From positions 1 through 64,000 of the forward strand of contig DATJQI010000080.1 in NCBI GenBank assembly GCA_035505915.1: a stretch of DNA of 64,000 nucleotides. Reading direction: 5' to 3'. Each line of letters opens with the position of its first letter. Position 1 is the stretch's first letter. Below, in pieces: positions 1-8,265 of this stretch. A program made the translations under genes and the position numbers. The notes under the pieces were generated by a model. That model did no database searches. It was given only the letters and a program-made list of their open reading frames with translations, and was not told the origin of the DNA. Origin of the DNA: 40CM-2-70-7 sp035505915 (GTDB taxonomy: Bacteria; Gemmatimonadota; Gemmatimonadetes; Gemmatimonadales; GWC2-71-9).

Positions 1-156
1 TGGTGGAACTTCGTGGCCCGCACCCCCGACGAGATCGCGGCGGCGCGGGCCGACTGGGAGGCCCGCCGGCGCTTCGGCGAAGTCGCGGCCTACCGCGGTC
101 CTCGCCTCGACGCGCCCGCGCTGGCGCGCTTCGCCCGGCCCAACCCTGTCAGCTGA
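1..156 (+). CDS. Pirin family protein, C-terminal end (partial)
   Basis: Only the last 51 codons are present, in the frame that starts at base 1 and ends at TGA 154-156. The peptide opens with WWNFVARTPDEIAAARADWE and contains RFGEV, the pattern seen at the end of pirin-family bicupin proteins (family knowledge). No start or metal-binding residues lie in the window, so activity cannot be judged. It runs convergently into the TonB receptor gene, with 6 bp between the stop codons. Confidence 0.7.
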   Translation, partial: WWNFVARTPDEIAAARADWEARRRFGEVAAYRGPRLDAPALARFARPNPVS

Positions 157-162
157 AGTCCT

Positions 163-2484
163 TCACCGGGTCCAGGTCAGACCCACCCGCAGGGTCCGCG
201 GCAGCCCATACGAGATGATCTCGTTCGGTCCGGTCCCCGCGATGTTCACCTGGTACTGCGTGTTGCCGATGTTCTCGAGCGAGACGAACGCCGAGACGCC
301 GGCGTAGAGATCACGCTGGGCGTTGGCGTCCACGACGGAGAAGGGCGCCAGTGGCAGACCCTGCAGGGTGGTAGTCTTCCCCTCGTATCGGTAGATGACG
401 GTCCACTGCCCCAAGAGCAGGGATTGATAAGTGGCCCGCAGGGTGTACTTCGGCGACGGGACGCGGTTGATGTGCCGCCCGTTGGTCGAATCGTTCGAGA
501 CCACTCGGTCGTCGTCGTAGTTGGCGCCCGCGCTCACGATCAGCGCATCCACCGGCCGCACCGCCACGTACACTTCGGCACCCTGGCTGCGCGACTTGCT
601 GATGTTCTCCCGCTGGCGGATGGATGGAGGCCCCGCCGCGATGACCACCGGTACGTTGAAATCGTGGTAGTTGGCGATGTACGCCGACCCCTTGAGCTGG
701 ACCCGGGGTGAGGGCTCGAGATCCAGTCCCGCTTCGTAGCCGTCTCCGGTTTCGGGGCTCAAGTCCGGATTGGGGATCGTGATCTGGGACGCGTTCGCGT
801 TGATCTGCTTCCGGTACAGCTCGGCCAGGTTCGGCGCCCGGAAGGCATGATAGTACGCGGTGTGGAGGGCCAGCCCGCGGGTCAGCTCGTAGCGCAGGCC
901 CACCCGCGGCGAGAAGGCGTTCTTGCTGCGGTTGGCATAGGTCGTGTCGCCGGCGATGGGGTCGTTCGAGTGCCCGTCGTTGTTCTCCCAGCGGTCGAAC
1001 CGCAGCCCCAGCTCGACCCGCAGCGGGCTGAGTGGCGCCAGGATGCCCTGCACGAAGAGCCCGCTCAGGTTCTGATCGCCCCCGGAGGCGATCGCGCGGG
1101 TCACCGTCCCGCAGTTCACGCCCGGGCAAGTCGTGTTGTAGTCGGTTTCGTCATACTCGCCCGCCATATGCCGGTAGTCGCCGCCGACGGTGAACGACTC
1201 GAATCCGAGAAGGCCGGCGCGGGTCCAGACGACGGACAGACCGCGGTCGTCGCTCGGAATCAGGGCGTCCGAGCTCGAGTCTTCGCATTGCCGGGCCGCC
1301 GCGGACGGGATCGCGCAGGTCGAGGAATTGGCCCGGATGGTCGTGGCGCGCTGGAACTCGTCCTGGTGGCCGTACCATCCGCGCACCGACAGCTGACCTC
1401 CCAAGGGGTCCCCGTGCGTGAGACCGAAGTCCAGGTCCTTCTGGCTGCGGCTTCCGAAGCTCTCGGGGGTGCCGAGCCCGCGATCGTCGCTGAACAGGTG
1501 GCCGGTCAGGAACACGTCCCAGTTCTGGGAAGGAGCGTAGTTCAGGCGGAGGTAGCCGTTGCGCTGGATGATCCCCGATGCGATGTCAACGGCGCCCCGC
1601 TTCAGGGGGTCGATCATGCTGTAGCCGCCGCCGTCCAGGTAGTCGCCCGAGACGTTGGCCGTGAGGGCGCCGACCAGGGGGACGCCGCCGGCCAGGAAGA
1701 CATGGCGCGCGTCGCGGCTTCCGCCGTCCAGGGTCACGACCGACGAGAGCGGCGGCAGAGGCCGCGAGAAGAACGAGATCACCCCGCCGATGGCGCCGTT
1801 GCCGTACAGGTTCGAGGTTCCGCCCTCCACCACCTCGACGTGATCGAGCATCCCCTTGGGCATCCGACCCCAGTCGATCCACTCTCCCCAGGCGTCGTTG
1901 ACGGGGATGCCGTCGAAGAGCACGGCCGTGCGCCCTTCGTCCACGCCGCGGATGGAGACGATCTGCGCGGTGCCGCCGACCAGACTCGAGGTCCGGGGCA
2001 GCTCCACGCTCGGGATCTCGCGCAGCAGGTCCTGCGACTCGCGCGCGGGGCTCTGCTGGATCTGCACGGGCGACAGGACGTCCACCGTGGTCGCGACCTT
2101 CGTCGCTTCGGTGACGTTCCGGGTGGCGGTGACCACCAACCCCGAGAGAAGCAGGGGGCCCGGATCGAGCGCCACGTCGAGCGTGTCGGTGGCGCCCGCC
2201 GCGAGGCTCACCGTATCGGTCCTCGGGCTCTGGCCCATCGCCGTGAAGGTGACCGTGGCGGACCCGGTCGGGATGTCGCGGATGACGTATTCGCCGTGCG
2301 CGTCGGTCAGCGCCGCACAGGCCGGCGGCCGGAGCGCGACGCAGGCGCCGGCCACGGGGTCGTGGCTCGTCGCCGCGGTGACGGTGCCCCTCAGTGTGGC
2401 GTGCTGCGCCACGGCGGCAGCGGGAAAAGCCAGGATCAGGCCGGCGGCACCCCACACCAGGGACCGGAGGTAGGATCGAAGCAC
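163..2484 (-). CDS. TonB-dependent outer-membrane receptor, probably for heme
   Basis: This 773-residue outer-membrane protein would import its ligand using TonB energy. It starts at GTG 2484 with a signal peptide, followed by a carboxypeptidase-regulatory-like beta domain (about residues 28-110), a plug domain (about 120-240, with DGIPVND and NLYGNGAIGG) and a barrel ending in LRVGLTWTR. FRAPNLAELYR followed by NPDLSPE resembles the FRAP and NPNL boxes of heme receptors, although related motifs occur in other receptors. It is the last gene of the lipoprotein-hmuTUV operon, 87 nt after hmuV, which supports heme or a similar metal chelate as ligand. The ligand is inferred; the receptor class is secure. 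Confidence 0.85.
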   Translation of the reverse strand: MLRSYLRSLVWGAAGLILAFPAAAVAQHATLRGTVTAATSHDPVAGACVALRPPACAALTDAHGEYVIRDIPTGSATVTFTAMGQSPRTDTVSLAAGATDTLDVALDPGPLLLSGLVVTATRNVTEATKVATTVDVLSPVQIQQSPARESQDLLREIPSVELPRTSSLVGGTAQIVSIRGVDEGRTAVLFDGIPVNDAWGEWIDWGRMPKGMLDHVEVVEGGTSNLYGNGAIGGVISFFSRPLPPLSSVVTLDGGSRDARHVFLAGGVPLVGALTANVSGDYLDGGGYSMIDPLKRGAVDIASGIIQRNGYLRLNYAPSQNWDVFLTGHLFSDDRGLGTPESFGSRSQKDLDFGLTHGDPLGGQLSVRGWYGHQDEFQRATTIRANSSTCAIPSAAARQCEDSSSDALIPSDDRGLSVVWTRAGLLGFESFTVGGDYRHMAGEYDETDYNTTCPGVNCGTVTRAIASGGDQNLSGLFVQGILAPLSPLRVELGLRFDRWENNDGHSNDPIAGDTTYANRSKNAFSPRVGLRYELTRGLALHTAYYHAFRAPNLAELYRKQINANASQITIPNPDLSPETGDGYEAGLDLEPSPRVQLKGSAYIANYHDFNVPVVIAAGPPSIRQRENISKSRSQGAEVYVAVRPVDALIVSAGANYDDDRVVSNDSTNGRHINRVPSPKYTLRATYQSLLLGQWTVIYRYEGKTTTLQGLPLAPFSVVDANAQRDLYAGVSAFVSLENIGNTQYQVNIAGTGPNEIISYGLPRTLRVGLTWTR

Positions 2485-2571
2485 AGCGGCTCCTTTGGGT
2501 TACGCGATGAATCGGAACGGCGACGGCGGCGAACCTGACTGTCGTGTCATACGCATGTAAGGTACCGGACG

Positions 2572-3357
2572 TTACCGGCTGAAGCGCCAGTACCCCCCTC
2601 CTCCGCCCGAGTCCACGGCCCGCCGGGCTTGGACCCGGAACACCCGCTCGAGCAGGCCGGCCGAGATGCGTTCGGCCGAGTCGGCGGTCTCCACCAGGCG
2701 GCCCCCCTCGAGCACGTAGAAGGCGTCCCCGTACTCGAACGCGGCGTTCAGGTCGTGCAGAATGGCTACGACCGTGCAGTCCCCGGCCAGGAGACCCCTG
2801 GCGACATCCAGGATGTGGATCTGGTAGTGGACGTCCAGGTTCGAGGTCGGCTCATCCAGGAAGAGGACCTTCGGACCGGGCGAGCGGTCATCGGACCAGA
2901 TCTGCGCGAGTACCCGCGCCAGCTGGACCTTCTGGCGCTCACCGCCCGAGAGCGTGGGGTACGGCTGCCGGCGGCGGGCGGTGAGGTCCACCACCTCGAG
3001 CGCGTCCTCCACGATGCGGCGGTCGCGGGCCGTAGGAACGCGCCCATAGTGGGGATAGCGGCCCATCAGCACCACCTCCTCCACGCTCAGCGGAAATACG
3101 AGCTGCACGTCCTGCGAGAGCACCGCCCGCACCCGCGCGAGGGCTTCCCGATCCAGCCGCTCGACCGGGCGATCGGCATAGCGGACGGCGCCCGCCGACG
3201 GCGTGAGGAGACCGGCCGCGATCCGGAGGAGGGTGGACTTCCCCGCCCCGTTCGGTCCCAGGATGACGTTGAAGCGACCGGGGCGGAACGCGGCCGACAC
3301 CCCGGACAGGATGTCCGTCTGTCCCACCCGGAAGCCGACGTCCGTGAGCTCAACCAC
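2572..3357 (-). CDS. hmuV: Heme-type ABC importer, ATP-binding protein
   Basis: This is the cytoplasmic ATPase of a FecCD-class importer, 261 residues, usual for HmuV/BtuD proteins. Visible motifs are Walker A GPNGAGKST (34-42), signature LSGGE (136-140), Walker B VLFLDEP (164-170) and the H-loop histidine at 201. The GTG start at 3357 overlaps the end of hmuU by 8 nt, so the two are probably translationally coupled. The ATPase alone could serve heme, cobalamin or siderophore uptake. The heme call comes from the HmuT-like binding protein in the same operon. Confidence 0.85.
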   Translation of the reverse strand: MVELTDVGFRVGQTDILSGVSAAFRPGRFNVILGPNGAGKSTLLRIAAGLLTPSAGAVRYADRPVERLDREALARVRAVLSQDVQLVFPLSVEEVVLMGRYPHYGRVPTARDRRIVEDALEVVDLTARRRQPYPTLSGGERQKVQLARVLAQIWSDDRSPGPKVLFLDEPTSNLDVHYQIHILDVARGLLAGDCTVVAILHDLNAAFEYGDAFYVLEGGRLVETADSAERISAGLLERVFRVQARRAVDSGGGGGYWRFSR

Positions 3358-4408
3358 GGGCCGGGTCGCTCCGGGCCTGCTGGCGGAGGAGCATCCACAG
3401 AAACACGGGTGCCCCGATGATCGCAGTGAGAATGCCGATGGGAAGCTCGGCGGGCGGGATGACCAGGCGCGCGGCGACGTCGATGATCTCCATCAGCGCG
3501 GCACCGAACAGGGCGGACGCCGGGATGAGAAAGTCGTAGTCGGAAGACCTCGCCATCCGGAGGACGTGCGGCACCACCAGGCCGATGAACGCCACGACCC
3601 CGACCATCGCGGCGTCCACGGCCACCATCAGTGTGTTGAGGACGATCAGGCGGACGATCAGCCGGCGCGGATCGGTGCCCAGCGCGGCGGCTTCGTCCTC
3701 GCCGAGCATCAGGGCGTTGAGCGCCTTGCCCTGCCGGAGAGCCCAGGCCAGGCAGATCAGAAACACAACCCCGACCAGGGTGACCCCGTGCCACTCGGCG
3801 GTGGTGAACGTGCCCAGGTTCCAGAACGTGATGTTCCGGGCCTGCGGGTCGCGCGCGACGTAGGACAGGAACCCCGTGCCGGCGTTGCACACGGCGTTGA
3901 CGGCGATGCCGGCGAGGAGCAGGGTGAACACGTTCACTTTCCCGAAGCCCGACGACACGCGGTACACGATCAGCGTGGCGGCGAGGCCACCCAGAAAGGC
4001 GCAGGCCGGCACGGCGAACGCGCCCAGGGGCGACAGCACGCGCATGGTGGTGTTTCCCAGGACGAACACGGCCGCGGCGCCGAGCGACGCGCCCGCCGAG
4101 GTTCCGGCGAGTCCCGGCTCGACGATGGGGTTCCGGAACAACCCCTGCATCAGGGTGCCGGAGACGCCCAGGATCGCGCCGGTCAGGCCCGAGAGCAGGA
4201 CCCGGGGCAGCCGAAGGTCGAAGAACACGTTTCGCCCGAGGAGGTCGGCCGGATCCCGCGGGAGGATCCCGAGGCCCTGTTCCACGTACCGCCAGAGGGT
4301 CGCGGGCGCGAAGGAGAACGCGCCGACTCCGGCCGACAGCACGACCGCCACGGCCAGGAGGGCGGTCAGGAGAAGATAGGTCTGTCGGTAGGTGAGGCGG
4401 TTCAGCAC
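3350..4408 (-). CDS. hmuU: Heme-type ABC importer, permease (FecCD family)
   Basis: This is the inner-membrane channel subunit, 352 residues and strongly hydrophobic, with about ten predicted membrane segments as expected for FecCD/BtuC proteins. Family hallmarks include GTSAGASLGA near residue 100 and FIGLVVPHVLR in the last third, the region that contacts the ATPase. It starts at GTG 4408, 8 nt after the hmuT stop, and overlaps hmuV. It would act as a dimer with HmuV and receive substrate from HmuT. Confidence 0.85.
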   Translation of the reverse strand: MLNRLTYRQTYLLLTALLAVAVVLSAGVGAFSFAPATLWRYVEQGLGILPRDPADLLGRNVFFDLRLPRVLLSGLTGAILGVSGTLMQGLFRNPIVEPGLAGTSAGASLGAAAVFVLGNTTMRVLSPLGAFAVPACAFLGGLAATLIVYRVSSGFGKVNVFTLLLAGIAVNAVCNAGTGFLSYVARDPQARNITFWNLGTFTTAEWHGVTLVGVVFLICLAWALRQGKALNALMLGEDEAAALGTDPRRLIVRLIVLNTLMVAVDAAMVGVVAFIGLVVPHVLRMARSSDYDFLIPASALFGAALMEIIDVAARLVIPPAELPIGILTAIIGAPVFLWMLLRQQARSDPARG

Positions 4409-4416
4409 GGCCGGCG

Positions 4417-5268
4417 TCAGCGCCCGGCGTGCTCAGGGTGGAAGAACGCCTCGAGGCGCCGGACCGCCGCCGGCGTCCGCGGACCGTAGTACATCACGTC
4501 GGTCTCCTCGATCCGGTAGATGCGGCCGCTCCTGGCGGCCGGCGTTTCCGCGACGCCGGGGAGGGTGCCGAATTTGGCGGCGCTGCCGAGCCGATCGAAC
4601 CCCACGTCCGTGGCGATGATGATGTCGGGCGCCGCCTTCGCGATCAGCTCCGGCGTCAGCCGCATCATGCCGCCGGCCGAGTCGATGGCGTTCTCGGCGC
4701 CGGCCCAGCGGAGCATCTGATCGCCGACGCTCCCCCGCTTGAGCGCCAAATAGTCGTTCGCGATCTGGCCGAAATGCATGATGAGCACGCGGGGCCGGCG
4801 GCCCGACGCCCACCGCGTCGTATCCCGCAACACCTCGGCCATCCCCTGCCGCCAGGCCGCGACGACGCTGTCGGCGGCCCGCTCCCGGTGAAACCGGGCG
4901 CCGAGGGCTTCGAGAATCGCCTGGGCCGAATCCGGCGTGTTGCCGGGCGCGAGGGTGAGGATGGGCACGCCGACCTGCCGGATCTGATCGGCCACGGCGG
5001 CGGGGCCGAAGTTGCCGTCGGTGAGGAACAACGTGGGCCGCAGAGAGAGGATGCCCTCCGCCGACAGCGCCCGGTGGTAGCCGACCGACGTGAGATGCTG
5101 GATCTCGGGCGGGTATACGGACGTCAGGTCGCGGCCCACGAGGACGTCTTGAGCGCCGATGGCGAACAGGAACTCGTTCAGCTGCTTCGACACGCACACC
5201 ACTCGTTCGGCCGGCGCCGCCCCGAGGGCGCCGAGGAGCAGTACCGGTACGAGCCAGCGGTGCCTCAA
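4417..5268 (-). CDS. hmuT: Heme-type ABC importer, periplasmic binding protein
   Basis: A 283-residue exported protein with a signal peptide ending near APA (residue 20). It carries GYHRALSAEGILSLRP (63-78), very like the GY-R-LSAEG segment of HmuT hemin-binding proteins, whose tyrosine (here Tyr64) is a heme ligand in characterised members. The C-terminal part, with LPGVAETPA and YGPRTP, also follows HmuT rather than BtuF. The start is TTG at 5268, overlapping the stop of the upstream lipoprotein gene as TTGA, so its translation is probably coupled. Cobalamin is the main alternative ligand. Confidence 0.82.
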   Translation of the reverse strand: MRHRWLVPVLLLGALGAAPAERVVCVSKQLNEFLFAIGAQDVLVGRDLTSVYPPEIQHLTSVGYHRALSAEGILSLRPTLFLTDGNFGPAAVADQIRQVGVPILTLAPGNTPDSAQAILEALGARFHRERAADSVVAAWRQGMAEVLRDTTRWASGRRPRVLIMHFGQIANDYLALKRGSVGDQMLRWAGAENAIDSAGGMMRLTPELIAKAAPDIIIATDVGFDRLGSAAKFGTLPGVAETPAARSGRIYRIEETDVMYYGPRTPAAVRRLEAFFHPEHAGR

Positions 5269-8180
5269 GGCTGGTTCCAGACGACCACGGCGCCCCCCGC
5301 CATGACCGTGTGCGCCTCTCCTTCAGTGACCACGAGACCGCTGTTGATGTCGATCGTGAGCACATTCCCATCCGCGGGAGCCGAATCAGTCACCCGGAGA
5401 TAGGTGCCGGTACCGCCGTTCGCGGTGATGTCGGTGTTGAACACCATGTTGTCGAAGAGGAACGGCGTGCCGGGACTGCCCGTGTTGCCGGGGCTCGTGA
5501 TGTCGATCAGGGGCGTCGGGGAGTTCACGTCGTAGTTCTCGAACGTGACCGAGTCCAGTGAGATGGCGTTGTTGCCGCCGAGCGCGGCGTCGTAGGCGAT
5601 CTTGACGTTGTCGAAGGTGACGTTGGTGATCCCCAGACTCGCGTAGTGCACCACCTGCCCGCCGCCGTGCACGATCCGCGGCACCCCGGCCACGTAGGCG
5701 TAGCCGCCCATGAGATAGACGTCCGAGGCGATCTGCAAGGCGCCTTGGGCATTGTCGACGGCGAACCCCTGGAAGTGCGAGGCGCCGGCGCCGCCCGGGT
5801 GACCGAACGTGATGGTCTGCGTCCCCCCGCCCACGAAGACGTCGATGTGGGATCCCGAAGCGCCGTAGGCCTGCGGGTCGCCGCTGCCTTCGGTGAAGTT
5901 GTTGAAGAAGAGCGAGAGCCCGGCGCTCAGGAGCCCGGATTCGTTGCCGCCTTCGAAGTAGGCGTTCCCGAAGACGTCCAGGGTGTCCCCGGCACTGGTC
6001 ATCTGCAGCAGGCCGCCCTGATTGATCGTCAAGTCGCCGCCGGTCGAGAAGGCGTGGCCGTTCAGGACCAGCTTGCCGGTGAACTGGATGAACGTGTTCG
6101 CCGGAACCGACCAGTCACCGCTCAGCGTCGTGATCCCGGCCTGCACCGCGAACTGCGTCCCGACCACCACGCCCGGCCCCACGGATACGTTGGCGCCCGT
6201 ACAGTACAGGAACGGGAAGGTCACACCGGTCGGGACGGTCTGGCCGTTGCCGGTGAAGATGGTCGATGTCACGGCGTAGGTCCCGGCGGTGTTGAACGTC
6301 GTATTGACCCACAGCTCGCCGAGCTTCAGCAGGCTGCCGGGCATGGTCGTGAGGCCGCCGTTCATGGCCATCCCGCCGCCGGTGTAGGTCGTGTCCAGAC
6401 TGGTCACGATGGCGCTGGAGTCGAGCTTCGCGTTGCCGTTGATCCCGGTCAGCTGGTCGAAGAGCACGCCGCCCGACTTGTTCCGGAACTCCACCGACCC
6501 GAACTGATTGGAGTGCGTGGTGTCGAAGACGAAGACCGTCTGTTGCGCCGCGCCGTTGAAAACCGTCAGGTGTGAGGGTCCGGCGTCGAACCCGCTCGGC
6601 GCGGACACCACGAAGCTCCCGCCGAGCACGAAGGTCCCGGCCGTCAGGTGACCGGTCTCCACCCCGCCCCCGAAAGCGGCCGACCCCGGCACGACCAGAG
6701 AGTCGGCGGCGTTGGTCATCGTGAGCACTCCGGTCCCCGCGGTGGTGAACGCGGTGGTGGTCAGCAGCGTATGGCCGGCCAGCGTCAGCGACCCGAGCAC
6801 CTCGACCGTCGGTGCCGTCACGTTCCCCGCCAAGGTATAGGAGCCGTTCACCGTGGTAGCGAGGATCGACCAGGTGCCCGTCACCGTCTTCCCCGCCCCC
6901 GCGAGGAGCACGTCACTCGACCCGCTCGGATCCTGGAAGGTTCCCGCCTGCGTGAAGGATCCGTTCACGATGAGCGACGCGGTATCGAGCGTGAGCGTCG
7001 CCCCCGACTGAATGAAGAGCCCACCGACGTCGAACGCGCCGCCGTGCAGGAGCGGCGAGTTCGCCGTGCCCGACGGGATGATCACACTGTCGGTGATGGC
7101 GGGGACTCCGGCCGGACTCCAGTTGCTCCCGGTGGCCCAGTCCGTCGACGTCGCCCCGGTCCAGGTCTTGGGAGGCGCCGCGGAGCCGTTGGCACCGAAC
7201 GTGACCGTGAGTCCGGCGGCGGTGGCCGTGAAGGTCTGACTGCCCGTGCTCGGCCCCAGGGCGACGCCCGTACCGGCCCGGCCGCCGCTGTCGGTGACCA
7301 CGATCGCCGTATCCACCGTCCCGCCGCCCGTGGCCGCGGCGAACGTCACCGCCACGCCCGGCACGCCGAGGTGGTCGCTGCCGTTCACCTGCACCACCAA
7401 GGGCAGCGGCAACGCCTGACCCGCGACGCCGGTCTGCCCGTCTCCCGACACCTTGACCATCGCCGCCGGCTTGGGGACGATCGTGACGGTCGTCGAGTCC
7501 TGGAGCCCGGGGGGCGTCGGCGAAAGGGCGCGGACGGTGACGGTGCCGCGGACCAGCTTCGCCACCAGGCGACCGGTGGCGGCCACCGGCTGCGCGGCGT
7601 TGTTGGTCCCCCACCCCACGTACACGGAATCGGGAATCGCGCCGGTGTCGAGCACCGTGACCCGGAGCTGGACCGAGTCGCCGGACGTGAGGGTGGTGTC
7701 GCGGGGCCCGATGGTGAGACTGACGGCGCTCAGGCCCGGACCGGTGTACGCGATCGGGACCGTGATGGGCGATCCGGAACCGGTGGCAGACAAGGTGGCC
7801 GACTGCGTGCCGCTGAACAGGACTTCACTGCCGTGCTCGTAGTCGATGGTGACGGTGAACGTGTCGGTCGCCTGCTGCAGGGGCACCGAGAGATCGATCT
7901 GCAGCGACGCGCCGGTCGCGAACGGGTAGGTCTTGTCGACCACGACGTCGCGGGTCGACGTCCGGATCACCCGCACCCGGATCTGATCGATGGCCAGGGC
8001 ATTGCCCGGAGGGACCGCCCCCACGTCGAACTCGGGCGCCAGCCGCATCCGGATGACCGCGGTCGGCGCCGTGGCGTCCCGCGTGCAGGTGACGAGGAGA
8101 CCCGAAAGGAGCAGGGCGGCCGCGAGGCGGCCGGCGCGGTGCGTGCCGGGCGTGACCGGAGGGACGCGAGTGGGTGTCAT
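5265..8180 (-). CDS. Large surface lipoprotein, Ig-like and beta-helix-like
   Basis: A 971-residue lipoprotein: the signal peptide ends in a lipobox-like LLVTC. An Ig/invasin-type region follows (about 150-330, with TLTSGDSVQLRVTVLD and GVPGVAVTFAAATGGG). After a junction with TWTGATSTDWATGSNWSPAG come some 600 residues of short repeated beta-strand patterns (TLTLDTASLIVNGSFTQAG and similar), suggesting a long parallel beta-solenoid. It starts at ATG 8180 with no Shine-Dalgarno sequence and heads the hmuTUV-receptor operon, joined to hmuT by a TTGA overlap. A role as surface capture or adhesin partner of the uptake system is inference only; no enzymatic motif is visible. Confidence 0.7.
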   Translation of the reverse strand: MTPTRVPPVTPGTHRAGRLAAALLLSGLLVTCTRDATAPTAVIRMRLAPEFDVGAVPPGNALAIDQIRVRVIRTSTRDVVVDKTYPFATGASLQIDLSVPLQQATDTFTVTIDYEHGSEVLFSGTQSATLSATGSGSPITVPIAYTGPGLSAVSLTIGPRDTTLTSGDSVQLRVTVLDTGAIPDSVYVGWGTNNAAQPVAATGRLVAKLVRGTVTVRALSPTPPGLQDSTTVTIVPKPAAMVKVSGDGQTGVAGQALPLPLVVQVNGSDHLGVPGVAVTFAAATGGGTVDTAIVVTDSGGRAGTGVALGPSTGSQTFTATAAGLTVTFGANGSAAPPKTWTGATSTDWATGSNWSPAGVPAITDSVIIPSGTANSPLLHGGAFDVGGLFIQSGATLTLDTASLIVNGSFTQAGTFQDPSGSSDVLLAGAGKTVTGTWSILATTVNGSYTLAGNVTAPTVEVLGSLTLAGHTLLTTTAFTTAGTGVLTMTNAADSLVVPGSAAFGGGVETGHLTAGTFVLGGSFVVSAPSGFDAGPSHLTVFNGAAQQTVFVFDTTHSNQFGSVEFRNKSGGVLFDQLTGINGNAKLDSSAIVTSLDTTYTGGGMAMNGGLTTMPGSLLKLGELWVNTTFNTAGTYAVTSTIFTGNGQTVPTGVTFPFLYCTGANVSVGPGVVVGTQFAVQAGITTLSGDWSVPANTFIQFTGKLVLNGHAFSTGGDLTINQGGLLQMTSAGDTLDVFGNAYFEGGNESGLLSAGLSLFFNNFTEGSGDPQAYGASGSHIDVFVGGGTQTITFGHPGGAGASHFQGFAVDNAQGALQIASDVYLMGGYAYVAGVPRIVHGGGQVVHYASLGITNVTFDNVKIAYDAALGGNNAISLDSVTFENYDVNSPTPLIDITSPGNTGSPGTPFLFDNMVFNTDITANGGTGTYLRVTDSAPADGNVLTIDINSGLVVTEGEAHTVMAGGAVVVWNQP

Positions 8181-8189
8181 CGGCGAACA

Positions 8190-8195
8190 ACGATA
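8190..8195 (-). promoter_or_regulatory. Putative -10 element of the heme operon (leaderless)
   Basis: On the minus strand the hexamer TATCGT lies 9 nt before ATG 8180, and no Shine-Dalgarno sequence lies between. This spacing suits a transcript that begins at or next to the start codon. No good -35 is visible. Confidence 0.3.
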
Positions 8196-8229
8196 CTGCA
8201 GGCGCCGGGTGCCTTCGTCAATGAACGGA

Positions 8230-8235
8230 TATACT
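8230..8235 (+). promoter_or_regulatory. Putative -10 element of the M1 peptidase gene
   Basis: TATACT (5 of 6 to TATAAT) lies in the 85-bp divergent region, 30 nt before GTG 8266. A GGAGG Shine-Dalgarno sequence at 8256-8260 sits between them. No convincing -35 hexamer is present. Confidence 0.35.
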
Positions 8236-8265
8236 TCATTCCCGTCTCACCCCTCGGAGGATGGC

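Noticed and set aside
2485..2571. Cobalamin riboswitch before the TonB receptor (vitamin B12 uptake operon)
   Set aside because: The gap is only 87 nt and lacks the B12-box. The binding protein follows HmuT motifs rather than BtuF.
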